This document shows positions 1 through 7,067 of a stretch of 11,184 nucleotides of DNA, one piece after another. The stretch comes from JAAYCI01 sp964370195 (GTDB taxonomy: Bacteria; Bacillota; Clostridia; Oscillospirales; Ruminococcaceae): NCBI GenBank assembly GCA_964370195.1, contig CAYJIH010000051.1, forward strand, positions 1-11,184, written 5' to 3'. The translations under genes and the position numbers were made by a program. The notes under the pieces are model-generated. The model was not told where the DNA came from, searched no databases, and saw nothing but the letters and a program-made list of their open reading frames with translations. The first letter of the stretch is position 1, and every line of letters begins with the position of its first letter.

Positions 1-60
1 ATAGCAGACAACAAAATGCACGCGATGATATTACATTTTAAGATGTAATTTTCACGCCCC

Positions 61-87
61 TGTGCAAACAGCCTCTTTGTTTGCACA
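61..87. repeat. 10-bp perfect inverted repeat (hairpin)
   Basis: Arms TGTGCAAACA (61-70) and TGTTTGCACA (78-87) are exact reverse complements around a 7-base loop. No T-run follows on either strand, so a canonical intrinsic terminator is not supported. With the weaker ATTACAT/ATGTAAT repeat at 28-47 it forms a pair of hairpins near the window edge, possibly the 3' end of a transcript from outside. Confidence 0.5.
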
Positions 88-430
88 TCAGTTCCCTCGT
101 TTGGGTTTCATTTCAAAACGTAGGCTCGTTCATCCCCCATGCTTTTTCTATACTAAACATGAAGTTGGTTTTTACAAACTTTTCTAAATATGTGAAGATG
201 AGGATAGGTGCCCTTTGCTTCATATATGCCTTTGACGATATAAACCCAATGGTGAAACACTTTACCCAAAGAGGTAGATATTTCTGCCATGCTGCCGTTG
301 TCAAATAAAATAACCCGAAATTCATGAGTGCTTCGTGTTGACTGCCTTTAACAATTTTACCATGAATTTTTTTCAAGAACCGAGCCAGAGTTCAAAACTA
401 GGTTAGACTCAAGTTTTTTGCCACAAATCG

Positions 431-477
431 AAAAAGGCTGGAAATGCAGATATAAGAAACCTGCATTTCCAGCCTTT
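431..477 (-). terminator. intrinsic terminator of the leftward operon
   Basis: A perfect 17-bp stem (433-449 pairing with 461-477) encloses an 11-base loop. Read on the minus strand the stem ends in CCAGCC followed directly by five T residues (435-431), the usual intrinsic-terminator layout. It lies about 145 bases beyond the stop codon of the NSS transporter, with no gene between, so it is the probable end of the three-gene leftward transcript. The T-run is short, so termination may be partial. Confidence 0.65.
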
Positions 478-622
478 CGGTTTAAACTGCCTAGGGTACA
501 GCCAATCAAGGTGCTAAAATGTAATAGCATTTGATTTTTCGTGCAAAATGGCATGCTCAAAAATAACACCTGGCTATACCGAAAACAAAAGCAACACTCT
601 TTTGGAAACTAATACGTACGTG

Positions 623-1996
623 TTATTGAATAATACCAAACCCAGTTAAAACAACGAGCAAAAGCAGTACTGGGCAGAGGTACTTCACAAGCAGATACCA
701 AATGTCACAGAATTTGTTTTTGATGGCACCATTGTTGGTAATGGCATCCATTGCATTCTTTTTGCCCCAAATCCAGCCAACCAAAACAGCAGTAAGCATG
801 GCAGTAAGCGGATAAGAAATTCTTGTGATAAAGTTATCATACAAAGTAAAAATATCCATGCCGAAAATACGCACTTCACTCCATACACCAAAGCCAAGGC
901 TAACAGGAACACCCATTATAAAGCACACCAGTGTAACAATAATGGACGCTACTTTTCGGTCAATTTTCTTGAAAGTTTCGCTTATGTATGGCACACAAAT
1001 TTCAAGAATGGATACCGATGAAGTGAACGAGGCGAACAAGAGCAAAATAAAGAACAAGAAGCAGAAGAATGCACCACCAGGCATTTGTGCAAATAGCTCT
1101 GGCATGGTGACATAAAGCAATGCCGGGCCTTGGCCAGGATCAAGCCCAAATGCAAAGGCACTGGGAATAATGATGAAACCTGCCAAAAAGGCAACTGCAA
1201 AGTCTGTAGCCAAAATAGCCACAGTAGATTTACCCACATTTTCTTTGTCAGAAAGATAACTGCCATACACCACCATGCCTGTGGTGCCAACATTTAAGGA
1301 AAAGAACACCTGGCCAACAGCCGCCGCAACAACACTAAAGGTAATGAGCGAGAAGTCTGGTGTTAGATAAAACAAAATGCCCTCGAAAGCACCATCTAAC
1401 GTAAGAACGCGAACCATTAAAATCAACATAATCACTAGCAAAGCTGGCATCATGATTTTGCTTGCGCGCTCAATGCCCTTTTTAACGCCACGCATAACGA
1501 TAAACATTGTGATTAGCAAAAATACAGCCTGCAACGCAATGGGGCCAGCGGTGCTACCGGTGAAGCCGGCAAAGAAATCATACCCAGTTCCAGGCTCCAA
1601 GGTGGCAAGTGTTGTAAAAGAATTAAATAAATAGTACAACATCCATCCACCAAAAACGGCATAATAGGCAAGCGCTAAAACGGCACCCAGCATACCAAGA
1701 TAGCCAAGCCACGCAAATTTTTTGTGAATTTTCCGGTAAGAGGCCACCGCATTGGCCTTTCCGTTACGTCCCACCAAAAAGTCGCAAATGAGCATGGTGG
1801 CACCCACCAAAAGCATTACAATGATATAAACGAACAAAAACGCGCCACCACCATATTGGCCAGTTCTATAAGGGAAGTTCATGATGTTGCCAAGACCTAC
1901 AGCAGAGCCTGCCGTAGCCAAAACAAAGCCCAAACGTCCACCCCATTGTTCCCTTTTTGGTGCACCGATATTTTTATCAGAATTTTGATTACTCAA
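623..1996 (-). CDS. Na+-dependent amino-acid transporter, NSS family (11 TM)
   Basis: Member of the neurotransmitter:sodium symporter (SNF/LeuT-fold) family, which imports amino acids with Na+ across the cytoplasmic membrane. From the TTG start proposed here it has 457 residues. The family signature is clear: REQWGGRLGFVLATAGSAVGLGN at residues 15-37 (TM1, with Na+-ligand Asn37), a TM6 unwound segment around 231-246, and FTSSVS at 324-329 (TM8, Na2 site Thr/Ser). The last hydrophobic segment (about 432-455) makes 11 helices, the common bacterial form. Oddities: the usual NIWRFPY is NIMNFPY, so the outer-gate Arg (Arg30 of LeuT) is Asn40, while the partner Asp of TM10 appears kept (Asp387). 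In TM6 the usual SLSLGMG reads SLNVGTTG, putting Asn235 and Thr238 at LeuT Ser256 and Phe259. It is the last gene of the leftward operon, behind a long hairpin. Family very sure; substrate unknown, possibly a polar amino acid. Confidence 0.93.
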   Translation of the reverse strand: MSNQNSDKNIGAPKREQWGGRLGFVLATAGSAVGLGNIMNFPYRTGQYGGGAFLFVYIIVMLLVGATMLICDFLVGRNGKANAVASYRKIHKKFAWLGYLGMLGAVLALAYYAVFGGWMLYYLFNSFTTLATLEPGTGYDFFAGFTGSTAGPIALQAVFLLITMFIVMRGVKKGIERASKIMMPALLVIMLILMVRVLTLDGAFEGILFYLTPDFSLITFSVVAAAVGQVFFSLNVGTTGMVVYGSYLSDKENVGKSTVAILATDFAVAFLAGFIIIPSAFAFGLDPGQGPALLYVTMPELFAQMPGGAFFCFLFFILLLFASFTSSVSILEICVPYISETFKKIDRKVASIIVTLVCFIMGVPVSLGFGVWSEVRIFGMDIFTLYDNFITRISYPLTAMLTAVLVGWIWGKKNAMDAITNNGAIKNKFCDIWYLLVKYLCPVLLLLVVLTGFGIIQ

Positions 1997-2010
1997 ATAA
2001 AACACCTCCT
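1997..2010 (-). promoter_or_regulatory. ribosome site that fixes a TTG start for the transporter
   Basis: On the minus strand AGGAGG (2010-2005) is followed by eight bases and then TTG (1996-1994). The longer in-frame alternative, GTG at 2005-2003, uses the last G of the Shine-Dalgarno itself and so has no spacing. The TTG start, giving MSNQNSDKN, is therefore preferred. Confidence 0.8.
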
Positions 2011-2048
2011 CAAATATTTGCTTTATGTGCTTTACGGGTATTCACTTC

Positions 2049-2105
2049 CCCCTTGCTTATCCGCATTAGAAATTACTATTCTAATGCGGATAAGCCCGCA
2101 AGGGG
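2049..2105. repeat. long intercistronic hairpin between aldolase-family gene and transporter
   Basis: A perfect 16-bp stem (2056-2071 with 2079-2094, 7-base loop) is extended by an outer 7-bp stem (CCCCTTG 2049-2055 with CAAGGGG 2099-2105), with a four-base bulge CCCG on one side. It occupies most of the 121-base gap between the HMGL-family stop codon and the transporter start. On the minus (transcribed) strand no T-run follows, so it does not look like a simple terminator. It could be an mRNA-stabilising or processing element that changes the transporter:enzyme ratio, or a dispersed repeat. Confidence 0.75.
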
Positions 2106-2117
2106 TTGAATATATGA

Positions 2118-3329
2118 TTAGCGATTTTTATAAAGGTTTAAATACTCTTCTTTGGTGATGTCTCTTTTCAAAGACAAGGCTAATTTTTTAACCTCACCTA
2201 ATAAAGCAAGTGCCTCATCTTTATCTTCAATGGGATCTAACCCCAACTCTTCGTTCCACATTGATATGTTTGCCGTGCCCGATTTTTTACCCATATAAAT
2301 ATAAGGCTCTCTTTGTCCGGTCATTGTCCATTTATAAGGTAACATAATCAGTGGGTCGATTTTTCTGGCAGAATTCCAATACCCAACAGGCAAACCGGTT
2401 TCCCAACCGAAAATACGGTCCCCTACAATTGGTTTGGAAGCAGGTACCGGTTTTTCGGTAAGTTCTGCAACAAGTTGTGATAATTCAAGCAATTTATCGC
2501 TTCGCACGCCGGTGTCGTATCCATACAAACACTGCATGCTCATCACCAGTGGTTCTAATGGACAAGACCCAGCACGTTCACCAATTCCGTTCACCGTTAC
2601 ATGTGCCACCGTTGCACCTGCCTTCAGTGCTGCAATTGTGGTGGCTACACTCACGCCGAAATCTTCGTGGAAATGAGCTTCCACCGGTTTTCCCACCCGC
2701 TCAAGCAATTGTTTTACAGTAAACGCAGCACCTTCCGGCGAGAAAGCACCAAAGGTATCCACCAAAGCAACGGAATCCACATGGCCTCCGCCATCGATAA
2801 TTGCATTTAAAGTATTACATAAAAAGTCTAAATCGGCACGGGATCCATCGGCTGGGAAAAAGGTAACTTGCAATCCAAGCTCATGGGCACGTTTTGTAGA
2901 TGCACAAGCAGCTGCAATGGCCTTCTCGGCGGTCCATCCGCTTCCACCTTTTAGCAGATGTTCGCTACCCGGCACTTCAGCTAACACCCCATAAACACCA
3001 CAATCTTTTGCAAGCTCAATGTCACTTACCATGTTACGTACAAAACAGTAAATTTTGGCATTCAAACCAAGTTTACAAATTTCTCGAATGGCTTGTTCAT
3101 CGTCGGCAGATGACACAGGCGTTCCGGCCTCGATACGGTGAACTCCTGCTTCATCTAGTTTTTTTGCTATGGCAATCTTGTCCTCTTTCGTAAGCACAAT
3201 GCTAGGCTCTTGCTCTCCGTCACGTAAAGTGGTATCCAAAATTTCTATGTTTTTCGGAAATTCAGGCAACACCTCCGGATGATAATTGGCAGGGCTAACC
3301 CACCATTTACCTTCTTCTCTAAACCCCAT
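2118..3329 (-). CDS. HMGL-like / isopropylmalate-homocitrate synthase family enzyme
   Basis: A 403-residue TIM-barrel enzyme of the DRE-metallolyase group (isopropylmalate, homocitrate and citramalate synthases, HMG-CoA lyase). These enzymes join acetyl-CoA to a 2-oxo acid, or cleave the related C-C bond, using a divalent metal. The signature DTTLRDGEQ is at 32-40 (catalytic Arg36, metal Asp37), the HxH metal pair is His219 and His221, NGIGERAG is at 247-254, and a GKKSG segment is at 347-351. It lacks the C-terminal LeuA allosteric domain of a true isopropylmalate synthase. Odd points are HFHEDFG where synthases usually have HxHND, and PADGSR (159-164) where many have an SxED-type loop, so the acceptor may differ from known synthases. 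The ATG start has GGAGG seven bases upstream. It lies 71 bases after the acyl-CoA synthetase gene and before the transporter in the same operon. Superfamily sure; reaction and substrate not determinable. Confidence 0.9.
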   Translation of the reverse strand: MGFREEGKWWVSPANYHPEVLPEFPKNIEILDTTLRDGEQEPSIVLTKEDKIAIAKKLDEAGVHRIEAGTPVSSADDEQAIREICKLGLNAKIYCFVRNMVSDIELAKDCGVYGVLAEVPGSEHLLKGGSGWTAEKAIAAACASTKRAHELGLQVTFFPADGSRADLDFLCNTLNAIIDGGGHVDSVALVDTFGAFSPEGAAFTVKQLLERVGKPVEAHFHEDFGVSVATTIAALKAGATVAHVTVNGIGERAGSCPLEPLVMSMQCLYGYDTGVRSDKLLELSQLVAELTEKPVPASKPIVGDRIFGWETGLPVGYWNSARKIDPLIMLPYKWTMTGQREPYIYMGKKSGTANISMWNEELGLDPIEDKDEALALLGEVKKLALSLKRDITKEEYLNLYKNR

Positions 3330-3400
3330 ATACGTTCCTCCTTTTTTTACAATAATTATGCAACGGTATTAAAACAGACAAAAGCCTGGATTAAACTTTT

Positions 3401-5506
3401 TTACATCAACACCACCCGTGCATCTAAAGCAATGCAGCCGTTTGAATATACACGGCAAGGATTGCATTCTATTTCACGGATACGCGGAAAAAGATTTAGT
3501 AAAACGCTTAATTTCGAAAGTTGCTTTGCAACGGCTTTCACATCTAAAACGGCACCTCGATGGCCGTTTAATATTGGGTAGCAACGTAGTTTTTGTAACA
3601 TATCCAAGGCGGCGTTTTCATCTACAGCCCCAAGGCGGAACTGTGTGTCTTCCAACACTTCGGCATACACACCACCCAAGCCAACCATTGTTACTGCACC
3701 AAGGCTAGCACTGTTCACCATGCCTAAAATCAATTCAAACCCATCTTTTTGTTGTTTTTGCACACTAAGTTGTGCGTCTTTATCATGGTTTCGCAACGCA
3801 GACATCATCTCACGGTAGGCAACTGCCACCTCTTCGGCATTTTGCAAATTCAAGCGCACGCCGCCCACGTCACTTTTGTGTGTAATCACTTGCGAGTGAA
3901 GCTTTAAAACCACAGGATAACCAAGTTCATCCGCCAGCTGCATTGCATGTGCCTCATTTTTGCAGTGTTGTGGCGCTGAAGCCGCAAGCCCTGCCAGCTG
4001 TAAAAACGCTTGTGAATCCACTTCCGACAAGGTATGCTCTGTTTTGGTTTGAGGAAATTTATCCAAAAAAGACTGCATTGCATTTATTTGTTCATTCGAG
4101 AACAACACTTTTTCAACTGGCACTGTGCTATTCGGGTAACTGCACAAGGCACATGCTGCAATGGCTGCATCGTGAGGGTCATAATAACAAAGCAAATTTT
4201 CGTACTGTGTATCACTTTTATACTGTAAAAGCTCGGCCATACTTCCCAAAAAACATGCAACCACAGGTTTTTTTGCTTCTTTTTCTGCCTGCACAAGCTG
4301 ACCATCCGGCAATTTTAAATGTTTATTTAAAGAAAAGAAACCAAGCAAAATATCATATTGGCTATCTTTCAATAATTCGTTTGCTGCAAGACCATATGTT
4401 TGAGGGCTAAGGCCATGCGAAGAAATATCTGCCGGATTTTTCAAACCCAATGGCTTTTGTGCCAAGGTATCTATCCGATCTTGCAGTTCTTTTCCCGGCT
4501 GTGGAAAAGAAAGCCCCCTTTTCCTCGCACTGTCTACAGCCAAAATTGCAGGGCCGGCTGTGTTGCTTAAAGCACAAACATTATGTCCGTTTACGCGCTG
4601 TTTTTTTGAAAGTGCTTCCAGCATTACTGCACAGTCTCGCACATTATCTGCTTCAAGTAACTCTAAACTTTGAATGATTTGTGAAAGAACTTTCGGTGAC
4701 TGTGCCATGGCCCCCGTGTGGGAAATAGCCGCTTGCATCCCCACATCGCTCACGCCATCACGTAAAAGTACAACAGGTTTTACTGCATTCACCTTTTGTG
4801 CAAGGCGTAAAAATTCAGGCAAATCACGCAGCCCTTCAAAGCATACAGCAATCACTTTGGTGGCCTCATCTTGTGCAAAATAATTCAAAAAAGCAACGGC
4901 ATCCAATGCTGCTTCATTCCCAATTCCCACCCAACTTTGCAAACCACAACCTCTGTCTTGCAACGCGGAAATTAAGGCCATGCCCACACCACCTGACTGA
5001 CTGATGACTGAAATACACCCCTTATCAATGTGTGCAGGTAAAAATGTGGCATTAAGTGAAGACGGCGTATGAATAAACCCAAGTGTATTTGGGCCAAGCA
5101 AACAAATTTGATGTTCTTTTGCTATATCTTGTAACTTTTTTTCTAAAACAGCACCTTTTTCGTCATATTCCTTAAACCCGGCGCTGATGATAACAATATT
5201 TTGGATCCCCTTTTCAGCACACTCTTGTACAATTTGTACCACACGGTCACGTGCAACCGCAATAATGGCGTGCGAAAGCGGCCTGTTAATATCTAACACT
5301 GTGGGATAGCAGGGTTTATTTAGAAGAGATGTATACCGTGGATTCACATAATATACCTCGCCCATAAAACCATGATTGAGACTTTGTACCAACCCACTTC
5401 CTATTTTACCTTCTTCATCTGAAGCACCAACAAGAACCAACCCTGTAATCTTTGAAAAAAAATGTTTTAGAAGAAGCATCTGCTCGTTTTTATGCATTGT
5501 GTCCAC
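3401..5506 (-). CDS. ADP-forming acyl-CoA synthetase (acetate-CoA ligase type), single chain
   Basis: A 701-residue cytoplasmic enzyme of the NDP-forming acyl-CoA synthetase family, which converts acyl-CoA + ADP + Pi to acid + CoA + ATP, or the reverse. Domains in order: CoA-binding Rossmann domain (about 20-145, VGASDEEGKIG near 27-36), succinyl-CoA-ligase-like domains (about 160-460) with SHTG holding the phospho-acceptor His263, and ATP-grasp domain (about 495-701) with HKSDVGGV carrying the second conserved His543, ending in ALDAR. In the ATP-grasp domain the segment that is usually RDP reads NSA (598-600), a difference from the fused paralogue. The GTG start fits an AGGAAGA ribosome site six bases upstream (minus strand, 5519-5513); an in-frame ATG three codons later is less well spaced. 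It is the first gene of the leftward operon, with a good promoter at 5566-5594. The acyl substrate is unknown. Confidence 0.93.
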   Translation of the reverse strand: MDTMHKNEQMLLLKHFFSKITGLVLVGASDEEGKIGSGLVQSLNHGFMGEVYYVNPRYTSLLNKPCYPTVLDINRPLSHAIIAVARDRVVQIVQECAEKGIQNIVIISAGFKEYDEKGAVLEKKLQDIAKEHQICLLGPNTLGFIHTPSSLNATFLPAHIDKGCISVISQSGGVGMALISALQDRGCGLQSWVGIGNEAALDAVAFLNYFAQDEATKVIAVCFEGLRDLPEFLRLAQKVNAVKPVVLLRDGVSDVGMQAAISHTGAMAQSPKVLSQIIQSLELLEADNVRDCAVMLEALSKKQRVNGHNVCALSNTAGPAILAVDSARKRGLSFPQPGKELQDRIDTLAQKPLGLKNPADISSHGLSPQTYGLAANELLKDSQYDILLGFFSLNKHLKLPDGQLVQAEKEAKKPVVACFLGSMAELLQYKSDTQYENLLCYYDPHDAAIAACALCSYPNSTVPVEKVLFSNEQINAMQSFLDKFPQTKTEHTLSEVDSQAFLQLAGLAASAPQHCKNEAHAMQLADELGYPVVLKLHSQVITHKSDVGGVRLNLQNAEEVAVAYREMMSALRNHDKDAQLSVQKQQKDGFELILGMVNSASLGAVTMVGLGGVYAEVLEDTQFRLGAVDENAALDMLQKLRCYPILNGHRGAVLDVKAVAKQLSKLSVLLNLFPRIREIECNPCRVYSNGCIALDARVVLM

Positions 5507-5565
5507 AGTAAGTCTTCCTGTTCTTGTTTATTTTTATGCATTTTGCATTTCATAGACTTAAAAAT

Positions 5566-5594
5566 ATCATAAGCAAAAGATGTAATATTGTCAA
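5566..5594 (-). promoter_or_regulatory. sigma-A promoter for the leftward operon
   Basis: On the minus strand TTGACA (5594-5589), a consensus -35, is followed by 17 bases and TATGAT (5571-5566), one mismatch from the consensus -10. A start near 5559 would give a leader of about 50 bases before the GTG of the acyl-CoA synthetase gene. An 11-base palindrome, TATTGTCAATA (5586-5596), overlaps the -35. Confidence 0.75.
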
Positions 5595-5730
5595 TACATT
5601 TTACAACATTTTGAAAAATTCATTCACAGTTTATCCATAATATGCATTCTTACAAGAAAAAAATATACAACAAAAACAAAAGTAATTAGTATTTATACTG
5701 AAATTATAAAAAAAAGAATAAAAGCTCCCC

Positions 5731-5751
5731 AAAAAATAAAACTTATTTTTT
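5731..5751. repeat. AT-rich 9-3-9 palindrome
   Basis: Arms AAAAAATAA (5731-5739) and TTATTTTTT (5743-5751) are exact reverse complements around AAC. The site is about 20 bases upstream of the rightward -35 element. Its low complexity means it may be chance, a UP-element-like tract, or a weak operator. Confidence 0.35.
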
Positions 5752-5771
5752 TCCATACTATACATAGAGTG

Positions 5772-5800
5772 TTGACTATTATATGAAATAGATTTATAAT
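5772..5800 (+). promoter_or_regulatory. sigma-A promoter for the rightward operon
   Basis: TTGACT (5772-5777) and a perfect TATAAT (5795-5800) are separated by 17 bases. The start of transcription would be near 5807, giving a leader of about 54 bases. The aminotransferase ATG at 5861 has AAAAGGGG nine bases upstream as its ribosome site. The -10 is contained in a palindrome (5786-5806), so the promoter is probably repressible. Confidence 0.85.
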
Positions 5801-5806
5801 CTATTT
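5786..5806. promoter_or_regulatory. operator-like 21-bp palindrome over the -10
   Basis: Arms AAATAGATT (5786-5794) and AATCTATTT (5798-5806) are exact reverse complements around TAT. The repeat covers the whole -10 hexamer and reaches roughly the transcription start, so a bound dimer would be expected to exclude RNA polymerase. The obvious candidate ligand is the MerR-XRE-cupin protein encoded at 10095-10931, but I saw no second copy upstream of that gene. Confidence 0.6.
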
Positions 5807-5860
5807 TAATATCGGAAGCCAATTTGTTACCATTAAATTTGATAAAAGGGGTGTTTTTTT

Positions 5861-7054
5861 ATGCAATATGTTTTCTCCGATCGTATTCAAACCGTAAAAC
5901 CTTCTGCTATTCGTGAAATTTTGAAGGTAATTGCCCAAAACCCAAACATTATTTCATTTGCCACCGGCAGCCCATCGGCAGAATCGATTCCTGTAAAAGA
6001 AATTCATGAAATCTCAGAATATTTATTTGAAAACCAAGCCATTCCCTCGCTGCAGTACAACATTACCGAGGGTTATGCTCCTTTGCGCCAAAAAACAAAA
6101 GAACGTTTAAAAAACGAGTTCAATATCGGCAAAGATTTTGATGAGGTTATCATTACAACCGGCGGGCAGCAAGGGCTTGAAATGACCCCAAAAGTTTTGT
6201 GCAATGAAGGTGACACCATATTGATGGAAAGCCCCACTTTTGTCAGTGCAATCAATGCATTTAAATCCTATAACACCAATTTAGTAAGCATTGAAATGGA
6301 TGAAGAGGGCATCGATCTTGAAAAATTAGAAGACGCTATAAAAAAACAACCCAATGTAAAAATGCTGTATCTCATTCCTTCGTTCCAAAATCCAAGCGGA
6401 TTAACAATGAGCCTTGCACGCAGAAAAGCAGTGTATGAGCTTTGCGCTCGCAATAACATCATCATTTTGGAAGACAACCCCTATGGGGAACTTCGATTTT
6501 ACGGTGATGACATCCCCACACTTAAATCCATGGATACAGAGGGCATTGTTATTTACAACGGCTCTTATTCCAAAATATTATCGGCCGGCATGCGCATTGG
6601 CTTTATTTGTGCCCCACAAGAATTGATGCAAAAATTAATTGTGGCAAAACAAGTGGGAGACTGCCACACCAATATCTTCTTCCAAATGGTTACAGAACGT
6701 TTCCTTAGTGAATATGATGTAAAAGCACACATTGAACGCATTAGCAAAATATATAAGGATAAATGCGAACTGATGGTTTCTTCTATACAAGAGCATTTTG
6801 ACGAACGTGTAAGCTTTACAAAACCAGATGGTGGGTTATTCTTATGGTGCACTTTGCCCGAAAATTATGATTCTTTAGAGTTGGCACGCCTTGCGGTAAA
6901 ACACGATGTGGCCTTTGTTCCCGGTTGTGCCTTCATGGTGCAAGATGACGCACCGTGCCGCGACTTCCGCCTCAATTATTCAACACCATCTAGCGAGCAA
7001 ATTTCGCGCGGTATTCCAAATTTATCCACAGCAATTCAATCATTCCTCAAATAA
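5861..7054 (+). CDS. PLP-dependent class I/II aminotransferase (LysN/Aro8-like)
   Basis: A 397-residue fold-type I PLP enzyme that moves the amino group of an amino acid to a 2-oxo acid such as 2-oxoglutarate, in the cytoplasm. Visible residues: cofactor-binding TTGGQQGLE (99-107), QNPSG with Asn177, LEDNPYGEL with Asp205 that pairs with the pyridine nitrogen, the Schiff-base Lys238 in SYSKILSAGMRIGF, and the carboxylate-binding Arg370 in DFRLNYS. The sequence is of the branch containing 2-aminoadipate and aromatic aminotransferases and the C-terminal domains of MocR regulators, but it has no DNA-binding N-terminus. It is the first gene of the rightward operon; only 13 bases separate its stop from the next start. 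It probably makes the 2-oxo acid that the other enzymes use. The amino-acid substrate is not determinable from sequence. Confidence 0.93.
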   Translation: MQYVFSDRIQTVKPSAIREILKVIAQNPNIISFATGSPSAESIPVKEIHEISEYLFENQAIPSLQYNITEGYAPLRQKTKERLKNEFNIGKDFDEVIITTGGQQGLEMTPKVLCNEGDTILMESPTFVSAINAFKSYNTNLVSIEMDEEGIDLEKLEDAIKKQPNVKMLYLIPSFQNPSGLTMSLARRKAVYELCARNNIIILEDNPYGELRFYGDDIPTLKSMDTEGIVIYNGSYSKILSAGMRIGFICAPQELMQKLIVAKQVGDCHTNIFFQMVTERFLSEYDVKAHIERISKIYKDKCELMVSSIQEHFDERVSFTKPDGGLFLWCTLPENYDSLELARLAVKHDVAFVPGCAFMVQDDAPCRDFRLNYSTPSSEQISRGIPNLSTAIQSFLK

Positions 7055-7060
7055 AAGGAG
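7054..7060 (+). promoter_or_regulatory. ribosome site fixing the start of the fusion gene
   Basis: AAAGGAG (7054-7060) is followed by seven bases and ATG at 7068. The reading frame is open further upstream (to an ATG at 6906), but that extension would overlap the aminotransferase gene in another frame, has no ribosome site and reads as low-quality protein. The 7068 start is chosen. Confidence 0.9.
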
Positions 7061-7067
7061 ATATACT

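Larger units (their letters stand above)
1..622. other. gene-free left end with hairpins
   Basis: No reading frame here has a convincing ribosome site, a recognisable motif or a family-like composition; the longest (113-376, minus strand) would start at TTG without a Shine-Dalgarno. What the stretch does hold is three inverted repeats: a weak one with ATTACAT/ATGTAAT arms (28-34 and 41-47), a perfect 10-bp one with TGTGCAAACA/TGTTTGCACA arms (61-70 and 78-87), and the likely operon terminator at 433-477. The left part may be the 3' flank of a gene lying outside the window, or decayed sequence. I cannot tell which. Confidence 0.5.
5507..5860. other. divergent regulatory region between the two operons
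   Basis: 354 AT-rich bases without a gene separate the leftward and rightward operons. They hold a sigma-A promoter facing each way, a 21-bp palindrome over the rightward -10, a second 21-bp AT-only-type palindrome at 5731-5751, and A/T tracts upstream of the rightward promoter that could act as UP elements. Transcription of both operons is therefore likely set here, perhaps by one shared regulator. Confidence 0.75.

Noticed and set aside
113..376. 87-codon minus-strand open frame
   Set aside because: TTG start without a ribosome site, no recognised motif, and overlapped by another frame on the plus strand; kept only as a possible relic.
1997..2005. GTG start of the transporter at 2005
   Set aside because: The GTG overlaps the AGGAGG ribosome site; TTG at 1996 has the right eight-base spacing.
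1724..2158. 144-codon plus-strand open frame across the transporter start and the intercistronic hairpin
   Set aside because: Antisense shadow; its path through a perfect inverted repeat and basic, low-complexity product do not suggest a real protein.
2118..3329. Naming the HMGL-family gene leuA
   Set aside because: It lacks the C-terminal regulatory domain, its metal motif is HxHED, and no other leucine genes are present.
3353..3381. Possible internal minus-strand promoter (TTGTCT, 17 bases, TAATTA) before the HMGL-family gene
   Set aside because: Both boxes are weak, the DNA is AT-rich, and the genes are close and co-directional, so chance is a sufficient explanation.
3943..4410. 155-codon plus-strand open frame inside the acyl-CoA synthetase gene
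   Set aside because: It is antisense to a gene with clear domain motifs and has no family-like features of its own.
2118..7054. Lysine or homocitrate pathway (homocitrate-synthase-like enzyme plus LysN-like aminotransferase)
   Set aside because: No homoaconitase, homoisocitrate dehydrogenase or carrier-protein genes are nearby, and the presence of an importer and ADP-forming synthetases points to breakdown rather than biosynthesis.
6906..7067. 54-codon upstream extension of the fusion protein to ATG 6906
   Set aside because: It overlaps the end of the aminotransferase gene in another frame and lacks a ribosome site, while ATG 7068 has AAAGGAG at good spacing and starts a normal formyltransferase domain.
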